From: Icerya purchasi
Taxonomy: Eukaryota > Arthropoda > Insecta > Hemiptera > Monophlebidae
Length of the DNA: 64,000 nt
Assembly: GCA_039619475.1 (NCBI GenBank)
Contig: CM077115.1
Location: 506,871,352 to 506,935,351, forward strand
Reading direction: 5' to 3'
The notes below the pieces were generated by a model. That model was given only the letters and a program-made list of their open reading frames with translations, was not told the origin of the DNA and did not search any database. Of the stretch, positions 22,617 through 36,216 are shown one piece after another. The translations under genes and the position numbers were made by a program. Numbering within the stretch: the first letter of the stretch is position 1; the number at the start of each line of letters is the position of its first letter.

Positions 22617-23765
22617 ATATAATGTAAGTGAAAGCCAATAAAAATGCCTGTCTGCTATTTATGCGTACTAATCTTTCGAACCATCAAAATGATTTTATTC
22701 TATCAATAATGGATCGACTGATTCCTGTAGCAGGTTTAAACGTACAATTTGTACTACTGGAATGGTTTAACCGACCACTTGTGTGTGTTTTGTCAACGAA
22801 CCGGAGCAAATATAAAAGTAAAATACTTTCGATAAAATAAAATAAAAAAAGTGATCAATAAATTAAACATAAAAACTTAAATAAAAAATGTTATTCCTTT
22901 CTAGCAAAAGTACGAACAGTACCCATTGGCCCCGGTGTTTTTTGTATTTATCAATCACGTATTTTCGAAATTTTCCATCTACCAATCCACTATGTTCAAC
23001 TTAAATTTCGTGTAAATACACGCCTAGTATTCGTATACAAATTAGTTTTAAAAACAAACCCTTCTTAAATATGAACACGCGGCGTTCGCTGCTCCACTTA
23101 ACTATGTTGGCGAACTACTAAAGAGGGGAAAGCATTCATCTACTTTTCGGTTATGGTTTAAATAAAACGAGTTTCGTTTCGACATCTTTTACACATCACA
23201 TGCTTTCATGATATTTTAATGTATTTTAAAAATTCTAATTGCGTAGTAGAGATTTTAATTTCTTTTCGTAATTCTATTTTAAACAATTCAACTGAACTTT
23301 TTTTTATTCAACATCTGCACAGGTTTAATAATCTAATTTATGCACTAAATTAAAGTGAAATACGTATGTCTTGAGTGAATTTCCTATCATTTACACACGC
23401 ATATTCTTCTTATGCCTTTTGCCATATATATAGGATACATTCAGTTTTTACAATTTAAAAATGTTAATAACAGAATTATTAATTCAACTTTCACGAATCT
23501 GGAGATTACCACAGCTGTCACTAATATTACAAGAGAGACTGCGCGGTGTGTTCCGGTTTGAATTTTCCTTTAAGTACGTCCAATGTTTATTCAGATGTTT
23601 TTTGCTCAACTACATGGCTAGAACACACTCTGCACATCAGGCTTCATTACTTACCAGACCACACAAATATTCCGATTAATACGATCATTTACTTGACGAC
23701 CCACTGACTGCGTTATACGTTTTAATGTTAAGTATTGTTTTCTAAATTAATATGTATCTGTATTT
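22611..23765. other. Spacer, nothing recognised
   Basis: Short frames at 22628-22840 and 23461-23679 show no domain and are taken as chance. Confidence 0.4.
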
Positions 23766-24120
23766 CGCCATGATGGTCGAGTTGCTAAAACAATCGGACT
23801 ACCACATCAGGGCGGTAGTTCGAAAACTAGTGACGACAAATAATTACTAAAAGAAATAATCGCTAATACTCATGCGAGTGACGATAAAACCATAACAGCA
23901 TAATATTATGCATGCGGATATTGATGTACAAACATATGCGCACTTATATTGCACGTAAATAGCGATAAATTGAACACTTACAAGATCAGGTGCAGTCTTC
24001 TGTATCCTTGTATTACTTACAGAAATTGCCATGAACACTAGATCACGTACTATACAAAAATATACGAATAGATAGTAACAACGCTTGAAATCGAGCAATA
24101 TGATTAAGAAAAAAATGGAG
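23766..24120 (+). mobile_element. tRNA-derived SINE, copy 2
   Basis: It shares ordered blocks with 1993-2355. The diverged tRNA-like head includes GCCATGATGGTCGAGTTGC and a B-box-like GGTAGTTCGAAAAC. It continues with AAATAATCGCTAATACTCA, TAGCGATAAATTGAACA, GCCATGAACACTAGATCAC and GAATAGATAGTAAC, and ends in an A-rich tail. More diverged than the copy at 54916-55287. Confidence 0.75.
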
Positions 24121-24133
24121 AAAAATATTAATG

Positions 24134-25401
24134 CAGGGTCTTTCAGAAAAAGAACTTACGTTCAAAACGTAAACAACTCTTTCCAAAGAAATGTTTGTAC
24201 ACCATCGATGACAGCATCGTGTTCCCCATTTTATAGATAAGTCAATTCGTGCATTTCATTACGTCATATGAAGAACGCGGTTTTCTCGTTAAGACATACT
24301 ACAGTTCAAACCAAAATTTAAAGCAAGTTTTGTCCTCTTTCGGTAAAATTTTCAAAGTTCAACAACATAAACGACCAGGAGAGAGCGTAATAACACGTCT
24401 AATCAAGAAATTTGAAAAAAAAACTGGCAGCGTTCATGATAAGAATAGGAAAGTTGGTGGTGCAAACGAACGGCACATACACCAAAGAAAATCGAACAAG
24501 CATGACAGATCATCTAAGTCACGCCTCTTACTAGCCTTACTCGTTTGGCATAGAAACTGGGTGGGTTGTTATCGCCTATTTATCGTATTCTAACCAAGGG
24601 TACTTTGTTGATTTCGTATAGGATACAGATGTTGCAAGCTCTTTTACCCGTCTCTGAAGAGAAACAGTTCGCGTTCCTCAAAACATTCGGTACGTACCTG
24701 AACACGTACTGTGAGGACCTTCGATTCATTCGGTTTAGTGATGAAACACATTTTTAATGAAACAGTTTTGTCAGCAAACAAAACTGTTGCATTTGGCGTA
24801 CAGAAAATTCGCATGAACTTGACACAACTCCGCCTTTTCCGCAAACGTGTGGCTGTATGGACACAGCGCCGAATGCTCGGGGAATCGTCGGTCCAGTCTT
24901 TATCGATAGTACTATTACACCTGTACGGTATTAAAGGATGAAGTTCTTTCTGTAATGAATGGACGCCGAATTTTAAACGTTTCATCTTCCAATAAGATCG
25001 AGCAAAGCCTCATACAGCTGATGAAACGCTGTCTCACTTGTGCAAACATTTCAAGTCACGTGTCATCTCCAATCACTTCCCCGATACATTCAACTGTAAC
25101 CGGTCCTGGCCGCCTATTTTAAACTCTCTTGATTATTTCATCTGGAGCTATGCAAAAGATCGCTGCTACATAAACAGGTCGACTATGATCGACCAATCAA
25201 AAGAAGAAATCTCGCATGTGGTCAACAAGTCGGAGAATTCTGGAGTTTTGCAAAAGGAATTTTTTTGACTTGCTTACGGCGTGTAGTTGAAAGTGACGGA
25301 GCGCATATGTTATTTAATAAAGAATGTAAAAAAAAAAATGAATACATTTTTGAACCCGTTATTCATGTTTTTCGCGTGTGCGCTTTTCCTTAAAGAGCCT
25401 G
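24134..25401 (+). mobile_element. Tc1/mariner-like element (DUF4817 type), decayed
   Basis: Left end CAGGGTCTTTCAGAAAAAG and the inverse right end CAGGCTCTTTAAGGAAAAG form imperfect terminal repeats. TA follows the right end (25402-25403), while the left position reads TG. The interior carries transposase pieces on the plus strand. The length of 1268 bp is normal for the group. Confidence 0.8.
24249..25268 (+). pseudogene. Mariner-like transposase pseudogene
   Basis: Starting near 24249, the first frame carries a KRPGESVITRLIKKFEKKTG block (helix-turn-helix N-terminus). The frame at 24566-24757 reads RFIRFSDETHF, with the first catalytic aspartate. About 25025-25266 reads TADETLSHLCKHFKSRVIS, then WPPILNSLDYFIWSYAKD with the third acidic position, then RCYINRSTMIDQSKEEI. 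The second aspartate motif (QQDGAPPH-like) is ruined. At least two frame changes and missing residues make it inactive. The protein type resembles that at 4144-3048, but the element ends differ. Confidence 0.8.
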
Positions 25402-25403
25402 TA

Positions 25404-26289
25404 TAACTTTTTTGCTATTGACGCTATATAAATAATTCCGGTAATTAAAAATATTATTGATAATAAATTGTAAATCGCTGTTTATAAATTGTACTTTAAC
25501 TTTTAATACTTTAAGATTTTAATAATACTAAAAATGATAGCTACGAAATTATATAGCAATTTATTTTCTCTTTAGATATATCACTTTGCGTCAATCAAAA
25601 TTTTGTTTTTAATGTTTTATTTTCTTTTTTTTTTTAAATCAGGTGAAATGGCTGTTAAAAAATTCGTTTTCTTTTTAATAACAATATCAATTTTTGATAA
25701 AACTATTTAAATTTTATAACAATCATATTCAACTTTCCACATAATTAGCTCAATAATTCCATTATACTCATCTAATTAAAGTTGAACTAATCTTCTGGGC
25801 ACAGATTAAACCCGAAACGAGGTTTAAAAAGAACGCTTGTCTACTTTAAAAAATAAATTTCTTTAAATTAGATAAATAAACTGATTGAATGAATTTATTA
25901 AATCTGTATTGAAAATCCCTTCGTTGTAATTGTCCTTTTTTGTGTCATAACTTTAATTCGAAAAAAAGATTTCTGATACTTTTCAATAAATTCGTGTAAC
26001 AGCAACTTCTTAAACTATGAATATTTTAACATTTTCTCGACAACGGATAGCAGTAACATACAAATTCCTTCTTATAATCGAATAACAATATAAATGGGCA
26101 TTTACAACTTAAAAATAAATATATAAATAAAACAACACACATATAATTAGAAATATACTGTTATAAACATATTCCGAATTAACGTAAATTTTCAAATTGT
26201 AAATCAAATAAAAGATCCAAATATTTGTATTCTTTCGTAGTTTTTTTTCTTTTAAATTCCAAAAAAGATAAATTTTTAATAATCGAAAA
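25404..26289. other. AT-rich stretch, nothing recognised
   Basis: No gene or paired repeat could be supported. Confidence 0.4.
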
Positions 26290-26640
26290 TAAAATGATTC
26301 TTTCGTATACACGTAAGCCCGCCGCACATTCTACCCAGCCCACGCATTGCGTACGTCCATGTTTTTTGCAAATATCGCATATTAAACCCAGCACATACAC
26401 ACAGCGCATACTCACATTTTTGCATATAAAGCATATCAAATGTAACGAATAAATCAAAACTTTTAAAAACTAAAAAGTTTTTAAACCAACCAACGGACCC
26501 AAAAAGACTATGTTCTTTGCACAGGCGACCTACACGTGGACGTGGGCTGGGTTCATATGCGGTACTGCATTTGAATTTATGTTTTACAGAATAAAATTCG
26601 CGTAGGCTATGCATGGGCTGAATTTAATATGCGTTGGACT
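26290..26640. repeat. Cluster of a GC-rich motif in two orientations
   Basis: A motif like GTGGGCTGGGTTTAATATGC appears about four times: on the minus strand near 26392-26373 and 26347-26325, and on the plus strand near 26537-26558 and 26606-26628. A short hairpin (CTTTTAAAAACTAAAAAGTTTTTAAA) lies between the two orientations. It looks like a diverged inverted repeat element, not a gene. Confidence 0.4.
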
Positions 26641-28490
26641 TTTAATACGTTGTATTCTTGTCTTATCCTTTCATTTTTTTTCCTATTCAAAGATTAAAAA
26701 TTGGAAATTAATGATAAAAATTAAACTATTAAAAATAAAAAACTGAAAACACAGAAAGATAATTGAAAACCGAAACAGGGAGTACAATTTCTTTTTTTTT
26801 TGAATGAAAAAATGCATTATTAAATGAGTACATATTTAAAAAACAAAATGATAAATTTATCAACTTTATATTTCACAATTTCTTATTAAAGCCTATGCAC
26901 AAAAAAAAAAAAACATACAATAAAATACAATTCAGTTTATTTTTAAAATTTCAATTTATCGATATATGTTAAATAAATAATTAAATATTTTACTTCACTT
27001 TGTCGAATAAATCACTAAGTGGCACGAGTAAAACAAGTAAAACGCAACAAAAGTATATCATCAATAATACTGCCATGAAATATTCCAAATTTTAAGAATC
27101 TTGTATGAACACATGTAAATATCACAAAAAAGGCTAAGTAGGTTTTAAACATTTATTTACACCAACAGTGTAAACTTTTTACAATAATCGATTCTATATA
27201 AAGAACTTTTAGCAACATTATGAAAACTGTAGTGTTAAATTTTTTATTTAAAATAAATTAGAACACAATGTTCTAAATTTGTATTTTAATTTTCTAATGT
27301 TAAAATATTGAAAAAAGAAAACACTAAATGGTAACGAAAACTCATAAATATGTAAATAATAAAACTAATTTTTAAATCCGTATAACGTATTTATATACAT
27401 TTTATAAATATAATTAGATATTTTCAATACTTCTGTATTCTAAAATAATAAGTATTTTGATTAACCGTTTCGAAGGACAGGTTAAACCACAATTTTCTGA
27501 GATATAAGTATAATATATTTAATTATCAAATGACAAAAAAAAAAAAAAAAATGAAAAATCAATTATAAATATCACGAATTATGTAGTGGGGAATACGATT
27601 AATCTATGACTACAAAAAACTAAGCAATGTTATTTATAAAAAAAAAAGAAAATTTAAAGTACTTTGACAATTCTTCAATGTACTTTTATAATAACGAATG
27701 GTAAGAAACCTTATATTAAAATATTCAACAGAGTAAAAGGATCATTGCACACAAGAAAGATCTTTAGTTACAAATTAGATAAATTATTAATATATTTCGA
27801 TAGTTTTAATAGAAATATAATCAAAATTAATAAAATTTTCAAATTTATTGTCTAATAAAACAATAGCAATCAATAGGTGTACTTTTATGGGCTAAAAACA
27901 TTATTATTATGGTTAATAAAAATACTAGAAGCACGTGCTTTAATGAAAACAGTCATTTGTAAATTTTTTATAATTATTCTGATTCTCAGGTTATTGTTCT
28001 AGACATTAATTATTAATTTGGTTATGTAATAACCCGATTACACAATAACATGAATAAACTGACGCGATTAAAATTTAGTAGTCAATAAGTTAATTATTAT
28101 TTAATCTTTTCATTTTCAATATGTTTTTGTTTGAAAATTAGAAAATAACCTATTTGCAATAAAATACTGTGAAATTTAACACATTTAAAGACACCTGAAT
28201 CTACGATTATGTATAAAAATTCGTAATCAACATACGAAATATTACTGATAATATACATCTGCATTGCGATTTGAAATACGAAATGATTGAAATATAAATA
28301 CAAGACGTAATACAGTTGGAAGAACTAGGAAGGTTAACACTGCTGTTATTACGACAGTCATTGAACGATAAATACGTTTTCTTTTGACAAAAAAAAAGCC
28401 AATATTATACACTGATCACACTTAAGATAATTAATAAAGAGAATAAAAATAAAATTGGAAGACTTTATAAAAAGAGATATACCATTCGTA
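26641..28490. other. Very AT-rich intergenic DNA downstream of PNPO
   Basis: No coding region is supported. The part next to 28490 would hold the PNPO 3' untranslated region; no canonical AATAAA was seen within the first 300 bases after the stop. Confidence 0.45.
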
Positions 28491-30242
28491 TTATGGCGCT
28501 AATCGCTCGAACACCCAACCATCTGCTCCGGAATGAACTATTTTTTCATCGATAACTTCATTCGTTTGAGGCTTCCGGAATCTGATCCGATCATGCAATC
28601 GATCTGATCTGCCCTCCCAGAATTCAATTACCCTTGGAATAATTCGTAATCCACCCCTAAAAGAAATTAAAATTCGTTTATCGCTTCTTCCATTATTCAA
28701 TAGAAGTAATTACTCAAAATTTCTTCTATATTAAGATAATGACTATTATTTATCGAATACAGAGCGTTTTATTAAATGGTAAGGTAACACTAGCAAAAAA
28801 CTGTAAATTACCAATGGGTAGGATGTGGGATTTTTTCACTGCTGTATAATTCTGTTACGCGTTTTACTTCTTCATCAAGTATATTCCTTCCGGAAATTAT
28901 AGAACTTTGTTCACTTACATAGGCGGAAATTTGACTATTCTTAGGCCTGGAATGAAAATATTCTGCAGAGTATTCAGTTGACATTCTAACAACCGAACCT
29001 TCAATTCTGACCTATTTTAAAACATTAAAATAAATGTACTATTTAAACATTTTTATTTTAAAATACAAAATACGCGAATAGTTTGTTTAAAATTTAAAAA
29101 CTCTAAAGGTGTTTATTATTTTTTTTTTATTAACACTGATTCACGTATAGTAATGCAAATAAAGAACTTCAATAAAATAAATCGTTTTCTACATTTCTAT
29201 CAATTGAAATCATTACGTCAACAAAAGCAAAAACAAAAAAAAAAATAAATAAATAAAATGATTACTTACCGATCTAGATAACGGTTCCCAGTATATTACG
29301 GCTGCAACATTCGGGTTTTCATTCTACAATAATACATTCAAATGGTTTTTAAATAATTATTTGGTAACGCTGAGTATAAATCATCTTCAAAGTAATATAG
29401 AAAATGAATCCCTCCAAAAAATACATAGTACATATAAAAATCATAAGAATAAGTTATTTTAATTACAATAAGACGTGTACCATTTCTTTACCCTTCCGAC
29501 TGTTGTAATTCGTGAAGAATACGAAGCCATTTTTGTCGTACGATTTCAGTAAAACCATTCGAGCTGAAGGCGTTCCATTACTTAAACAAGTAAACCAAAA
29601 AAGGATCACTTACATTAAATATACTTGTGAATATTTTTCGATAAAATTAATTTGAATAAAAACACTTCTATAATATGTTCAAAGACAATAGCAAAAATGT
29701 TCAAAAATTAAACAAGCAGAAATACATGCTTATACATCAACCTCGTACTTGTAGCTAAACACATAGCATTTGGCTCTGCCAATTCCGGGTTTGCCAAGGC
29801 CGTATCCATCCAATTTGCAAATAGTGCAATCGGTTCTTTAAATGGCAATTCATTTTCTAACAAGTCTTTTTTAATTCCAGCTTCATATTTTTTTCTTACA
29901 TCTGAAAGTTACATCCTTTTATAAATAAAATAATAAAATAATTTTTCGGTTTTAAAAACTATGAGTTACAAAAATTTACTAAAACAAGTATTTCATTAAG
30001 CGGAAATTCACATTAATTTCGCATTATATATTAACCGTTTATATATTTTGTAAAAATTTCAATTCACATCCAAAATATATTTAACGTTTCGAGTAATCAG
30101 GATGTAGCTCAAATTTACATTGGAATAAACAACTACTATTTCTTATTGTAGTTAAAATAATGAGAACATTAATTAAAAATATTAACTTACCGCCTCGGGC
30201 AATAATTTTAATTTCACTCTCTACATTAATATACGTTTCCAT
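28491..30242 (-). CDS. PNPO: Pyridoxine/pyridoxamine 5'-phosphate oxidase, six coding exons
   Basis: The FMN enzyme oxidises pyridoxine or pyridoxamine 5'-phosphate to pyridoxal 5'-phosphate, the last step of vitamin B6 salvage, normally in the cytosol. Coding exons on the minus strand are 30242-30191, 29901-29742, 29580-29481, 29323-29270, 29011-28812 and 28656-28491. All introns (155-289 bp) are GT-AG and phases match, giving 732 nt and 243 aa. The start [10 protein letters not shown] follows a short upstream context at 30240-30242 and has no targeting peptide. Motifs: RMVLLK (78-83) and [10 protein letters not shown] (92-101), both FMN-site blocks; YFHSRP (140-145); the family signature [14 protein letters not shown] (199-212) with substrate-site Arg208 and His210; and a terminal WVFERLAP. 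The signature has Glu203 where Gln is usual. No stops or frameshifts, so it is probably functional. It is the only complete host gene here. An extra 5' non-coding exon cannot be excluded. Confidence 0.96.
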
Positions 30243-32858
30243 GGTTATTTCTTTAGAACAATTTTTTGAAAAGTTTCTTAGATCATATTTTATTTATATT
30301 TCATTCGTATATAACAAATGATAAGCTATAAAATTCTTATCGAAAAAATAAAAGAACAAAACGTTTGTTACATACCACATTACGTAATTAACGAAATATA
30401 TGTTACATAACTCACATTTGGAGGAAAAATTCCTTTGCAATTTAAAAATCAAAAATTACTATTTTTATTCAAAAAGAAACGCTATAATTCAATTTTCAAA
30501 TATATTGTTTTTCTGTTAAATTCTTACTAATTTTATTACTGTTCAATATAGCAAGAATAAATAAATACTTAAATACCTACTAATATTTACAATTTGTCGA
30601 TTGGTTGAATTTTCGATGCCCCCCCCCAAAATATATATTTACAATCAATGATAAACACTAAAATATTTCGCTTACTGACTAACATACCTGAGTTTGGAAT
30701 TCCAGGGACAGAAAAATATCGGTTAATATGAAATGTAACCCTGCACAATACCGCCGAGCCCTATTCACACTTTATAGCATTATGTAATTTTATGATTTTA
30801 CATGTTGATTTTAATACATCTGTTAATTTAGAAATATTAACATTTTAATTTTATTGAATGGTAATAAAAAAATAAACTGAACAAATTTCATGATTTTGTT
30901 ATTTATTTTTTAAAACAAGCGTTTAAGTCTTAAATGACGGAAATTAATTTTAGTAACTTTTTAATTTAAAACATAAAGCATCGAAGAAATAAAAACGAAT
31001 TCTATTATTTCTATTCTTTAATATATCTATACATATAATTGCTTGAAAATATTTTTATAATTATACATACATACATTCGTGTGTGTGTGTGTCTTATCGT
31101 AAAATATATTTATTTATAAATGGTACACTAAAGCCTTATAATCAATTATTGTATATGCAATATTTAAACACTACAATAAAAACAAATAAAAAATAACCGT
31201 TTCCATAGAATTCATAAAAATTTTAATTTTCTTTTCTTTTGTCAAAAATTGAAAACAAATAAATTTATTCTGAATTTCGGTCCATTTAATTCAAGCAGTT
31301 ATGATTTCAGAAACATTTCGGGGAGAAGGTGAACCCGGAAAACCCCCCTTAGATATGGCCCTGCTCCCAATAGTTTTTTTTCTATAGAAATATGATATCT
31401 TTTAGATAACCATTTACTCTTGTAAACTCATTGTGCCCAACTTTACAATATGTTTCTACAATCTTACTACATTCCTATATGAAATATACGTAATTCATCT
31501 TTGGACTAATAAATTATATATGGTAGTCCCCATTGATTTTATGGATTCTTGATTTCGAAAATTAAAGAAATTATTATACTAAAGGAATTACAAAGAATGG
31601 ACGTCTATTAGTTTCATATATATAATCACAATATACTTAATATTTACTATAAAATAGAAGTAAAACGTGACAGGGAGTTAAAAATGCAAGAAAAAAATAT
31701 GTATATACCTTTGGATGTAGAACATGTATTCAATGTGTATGAGATAACTATGGGACAACCACAAGTGATTTATAGAGCTGCATGCAGTTCATAACGAGAA
31801 ATCATGTAGAGCTACGATTTTTATGGGAGACCATTGTAGGTAAAGGAAATATCAAATATTTTGCAGAAAGAAAGCAGAAGAGAGGGAATCCTTAAAACCA
31901 CTGATGACTGGTAAAAAACGATAACTAATACCGTTGGTAGATTTGAGGTATTTATATTACCCGCAACATCCTGAGTGCAAATATGTTTCTACCCAATCAT
32001 CCAGAGACGGTCTTTTTGCTATTATGGCGAAGGGTCTATAGATGACATAGACACTGTTCTTGCTTTGCATAACAGATTATTTAAAATTCAGATATTTTCC
32101 TATTACATCTGATGCGTGTTAGATTATTTGAACAAATATATTATAAAATTTATATTTCGTAGAAAATTGGAAGATATTTTACCATATTTTTTAGTTGTCA
32201 GCATTCGAAGAGTCTACCTAGTGTCTATCAGTTCTGTAGGGCAGACGAAAACAGTATGTAGACCTCGGAAAGAGGACCGTTGGGGAAAACAGAGTAGTGA
32301 GATAGTCCTGACGATTGCATAGAAACGATCCAATTAAGATGCACAGTGTTGTATAGCAAGCACCAGAGATTTTATATAAGACGGTGAACCGTTCCTAATT
32401 TTTGTAAGATACAGCGCAAGGTAAAATATTTGCGTTGATGTCAAATTAATTTGCTGTATAAGAATTTTCTTCGAATGTTGGCTCAGAATCAGAATGTTTA
32501 TTAAGTAAAAACAATTACGATTGATAAGAGAATATTTGCCTTTAAAACTGACAATACACGTTGTTTCGGAATAATGATTTATGTTAGATCAACTTTTTTC
32601 TATGAAAGCCTATCCAACAATCACAGGGTGGAAAGAAAATATTCCAAGTCTCATCTGGACAAAGAACAGTATTGTTAGTTGAATGAATTCAGTAATTCAC
32701 TGCTAAGCAGAACTATTTTACTGTGCATATGTTTATATGCATGTGAGTTGTAGACACAAAATTTTATGACACGTTTGCGTTTTGGAATCGTGATTGTGAG
32801 ATTTCACAAAAGTTTGGTTCAGGAATTTTTAAAATAGCTAATAAAATATGTTGCAATT

Positions 32859-32859
<1 letters not shown>
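30243..32859. other. Intergenic DNA upstream of PNPO
   Basis: The segment next to 30243 must contain the PNPO promoter or a further 5' exon; no TATA or initiator could be singled out in such AT-rich DNA. A hAT-like terminus (TTAGATATGGCCCTG) at about 31357-31371 has no partner nearby. A (GT)n tract lies at about 31078-31092. Frame 32116-32322 has no recognised domain. Confidence 0.4.

Positions 32860-32900
<41 letters not shown>
32860..32900. repeat. (TA)n microsatellite
   Basis: About 40 bases of uninterrupted TA. Confidence 0.95.
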
Positions 32901-32905
<5 letters not shown>

Positions 32906-35419
32906 AGTAGTCATTATATGGAGTTCAATTGACCTATCTTGAAGATTACATCCAATTGTAAAAAAAAAAAAAGGAGAAAACAGGTCTCCTCTCTCTCACT
33001 TTTCAACGCTTTCTAAAAAAATGTTTATGAGTAATAAAATGTCTGCGTAAGTGTATGAAATATTCTCGGCGCATATAAAATTTCATGAAAAGATATAGAT
33101 AATCGGTAAATTATTAGCGCGCAGTCCCACCGATCACAATTATTAGTTTATTTTACAATATAAATTTTTTTTAAAACAAGTTTATTTTAGGTGACGAATG
33201 TGACAAAATTATTTCAATTTTTGTTATTTTTAACGAAGTAATATAAATAATAAGCCGATCATTTTTGGAGCCACCAGAGGGTACATTTTTTTTTTTTAAA
33301 GTAATTTATATTTAGAAGAAATTAGTTGTGTTTTTGATTTAATATGGAAAAATTCAAAAGAAATGGTTGCCATTGTGGGACAGATTAAACGAAATAAAAA
33401 TAAATCAGCAATAACTGAACCACAAATACCTACTGAATAAAGCCATTGTATTTCCTTCAGATGAACACTATCTAAAAAATAAAAAAAAATAAAAATAAAT
33501 GTATACTTAAAATTAAATGTTTAATTATTAGTTGTTTTTTTTTTTTTTGTAATCTGAATTTTGTATCAGAAACGATTGGTAAAGATTATTTTTACGCATT
33601 TTTCATGATTGAGATGAAATCAAGCAATAATTTATCTTAATTACATTGTCAACGCGGTACAAAGAAACCTGAAAAAAGTGCAAAGAAAAATGTATGATTC
33701 TGGGCGCGATTTTCTCTCACCGTAATTAATTAAGCGAACTTATATTTTTAACTTCTGCGCCATTTTATTTACATCGTTCAGCAATGTCTACGACAATGAA
33801 AAATATACATACGTTGACTTCGATGAAGTGATATACATATTAACAGTTTATAGCATATGAATGAAATGCAAGTAATGGATGAACCGCTGTGGCCTTGTCG
33901 TTTTTCAGAAACTCGATCACGCTTGTTTCGTCTGACTGCGATCAGACGTAGATAGGCAACCGACAGCAGCTTCTGTAAAATTTTGTACGAAGGCGGTGAA
34001 CCCCTTGCCAGAATAAACGGGGAAGTGATTAAAGGGCAGTACGTTGAACATGCAAAAGATTTTCTCGAAATTTTTCGTACCAAGAAATCTAGCCGGTTGA
34101 TTGCAGTTTGAGTGGAAATAACTTTTGGTACTCCTCGATTCTAAATCTGCAGTATTGCGAATATAAAAATTTAGAAACTTTTGATCAGCGTCGGTGACTT
34201 TCTAAAACGTGTACGAAGGAAGATCACGCGGAGCGTGTTCGGTCATTTTCAGAATCAGAGGTTTAAATTGTTACTCGGAAAGCTAACACAGTCCAAGAGA
34301 TTTTGGTGCATTGACTTTCTTATGATACCGAGTAATATAGATATTGGATTGATCCGATCTCTTTTTCCACTCCCGTTTGTTCACAAAGATTCGTTCAAGC
34401 TTTCATCGCGATGAAAGAGAGTATACGACGAGGGGAAAAAAAGAATTCGAACTGGACGAATTGTTGCGAACTCAATCCATACCCGAAAGTCGAATGAAAC
34501 AAAAAACTTTTCGTACTAGGCAAAGTCGACTAAATAATTTTAATTGAAATAACGATATTCCGATTATTGGCTTTCTTTCGAAAGAGGGACTTCCTCTAAA
34601 ATTATCACGAAGTCGTAATGTGAAAAGTGCATCGTGCGATGCCCCGATTTTCCTGTTTCCTATAAAAGTAAAACGAATCAGACCCCACTCTAATTAAACG
34701 AAAATTTCACGTTGATATACCTAAAAAAGATGCTGCATACAAAGAGAAGAGACTGGGATTATGGCACTGTAACACTTGAAATTACACGTTTAATTACTTT
34801 TCTCAATCGAACGTTAAATAACTTTCAAAATTCTTCAAATGTCAGTTTATACATAAATATCGTATAACTGCTTCATGCCAGAGCTAGATAACTATCAAAA
34901 GAAGGATTTACCCTTTTTTGCAAAAGACAAAACAGGTTATCATGAAAACAACCTCATACGTGCCTTTTGATGAACGTTAAGGAAATTCATTTTCGAATTC
35001 AGTTGAAGTAAATTCGAATCGTTCATCAGTAATGCGAAGAGCAGATCTTCAAGGCATTACATCGGCAGCCGAATAACATTCAGCAGCATTTTATACGTAT
35101 TGTTTATTACGTTGTTTGAATTTTTGCGATTTTTCGAGATGTGCCCCGTAGGAACGCTCAAGGAAGTACACAATTGTCGCCGTACATTAAGGGAGCAAAG
35201 AAATACTTCAAAAGAAAAAATCGATTTAAGAGAGAAAAAACAAAAAACTCGTCTGTACTTAGAGCCTACGGCTAAAATTATGAAACATGGAACATGCTTT
35301 AGCCTGATTTTCTGAATCTCGACTTTGTAACTGCTGCCGTTGTTCTGTTGGGAAATTATGAATGAATAAAGGAAAAAAATGAAGAAATACAAAAAGTACC
35401 GATAATCGTTTTATTTTTC
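32901..35419. other. Intergenic DNA, somewhat richer in GC from 33.7 kb
   Basis: Frames at 34083-33778, 34181-34414 and 35392-35057 show no recognised domain. It may be the 3' part of the Helentron-like remnant that follows, but I found no terminus. Confidence 0.35.
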
Positions 35420-35429
35420 TGTTTGTTCT

Positions 35430-35900
35430 TCTACATGGTCGTTAGAAGTAATGGACAGTACCGGTTTATGATAATTAAAATGATACAATTTTTCGAATCG
35501 ATCCTTTTAATTTTAACGAGCGAAGACTGTATCAATGCACGACTCACCACGAGCAGTCGATAGAGCGAGATTTGTTTTGAGCTATAATCTGAACGTTTCT
35601 TCCATAAACTGAACGAATCGGTGATTTTCAGGTTTCTTCAGATCCAGGTTTATATCGCCAGACAAAACGATGGATATAGTGTGGTATTGTCTTTTTTTAA
35701 TAAATTTGAAAATCTCTGCTTCCTGTAAACCATCAAATTCAATTCAAAGAAATCTTCAATATCGCCAGTGCTAGTGCCAGGTGAAATGTGAACATCAATG
35801 CCCGCTGACCATTGATAGTGCTTTCGATAGCGCATATATCACCGCACTCTACGCTTACTGCCGAAATTTCCATCTTAGCCCTTATCTTTTGCTATCTTAA
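35430..35900 (-). pseudogene. AP-type endonuclease domain fragment
   Basis: Reading the minus strand: SAVSVECGDICAIE and then, after a frame change, DVHISPGTSTGDIEDFF and LLKKDNTTLYPS. A second change gives LSGDINLDLKKPENHRFV (GDxN is the catalytic Asp-Asn motif, about 35663-35641), then STARGESCIDTVFAR and FNYHKPVLSI. The order PSxSxxDIxxF, LSGDxN, TxxxCIDxVFxR, SYHKP matches the endonuclease/exonuclease/phosphatase-fold domain common in insect Helentrons and some LINEs. Two frameshifts make it a pseudogene. Classification as Helentron and not LINE relies on the Pif1 fragment upstream. Confidence 0.65.
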
Positions 35901-36216
35901 TTATTTTTCGTCTCGTATAATTTCCACTAATAATCTTCCTTACATTTCCACTAGTATATTTTCTTTCTAACTTCTCCAGGTTTCTATCCGAGACTGTTAT
36001 TAAACAGGAATTTTACAGTATTATCTTCCTTCTCACGTACTCATCATTACTGATGGTTCTAGGGGTCTGCTGGAGTCGGAGCTTCCTTTATCCTTCTTGA
36101 TTTTAATTTTTTCGAATCCTTTCTCATTTTTCGTCGTTCTGTTCTATTTTTACAGCTGAATTTTAGGCGCGGTCCAGGATCGACTAAATCAAACGTAATA
36201 TGTGCACTCAAATACA

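Noticed and set aside
31357..31371. hAT terminal repeat TTAGATATGGCCCTG
   Set aside because: No inverse partner or 8-bp duplication within several kb; too short alone to call an element.
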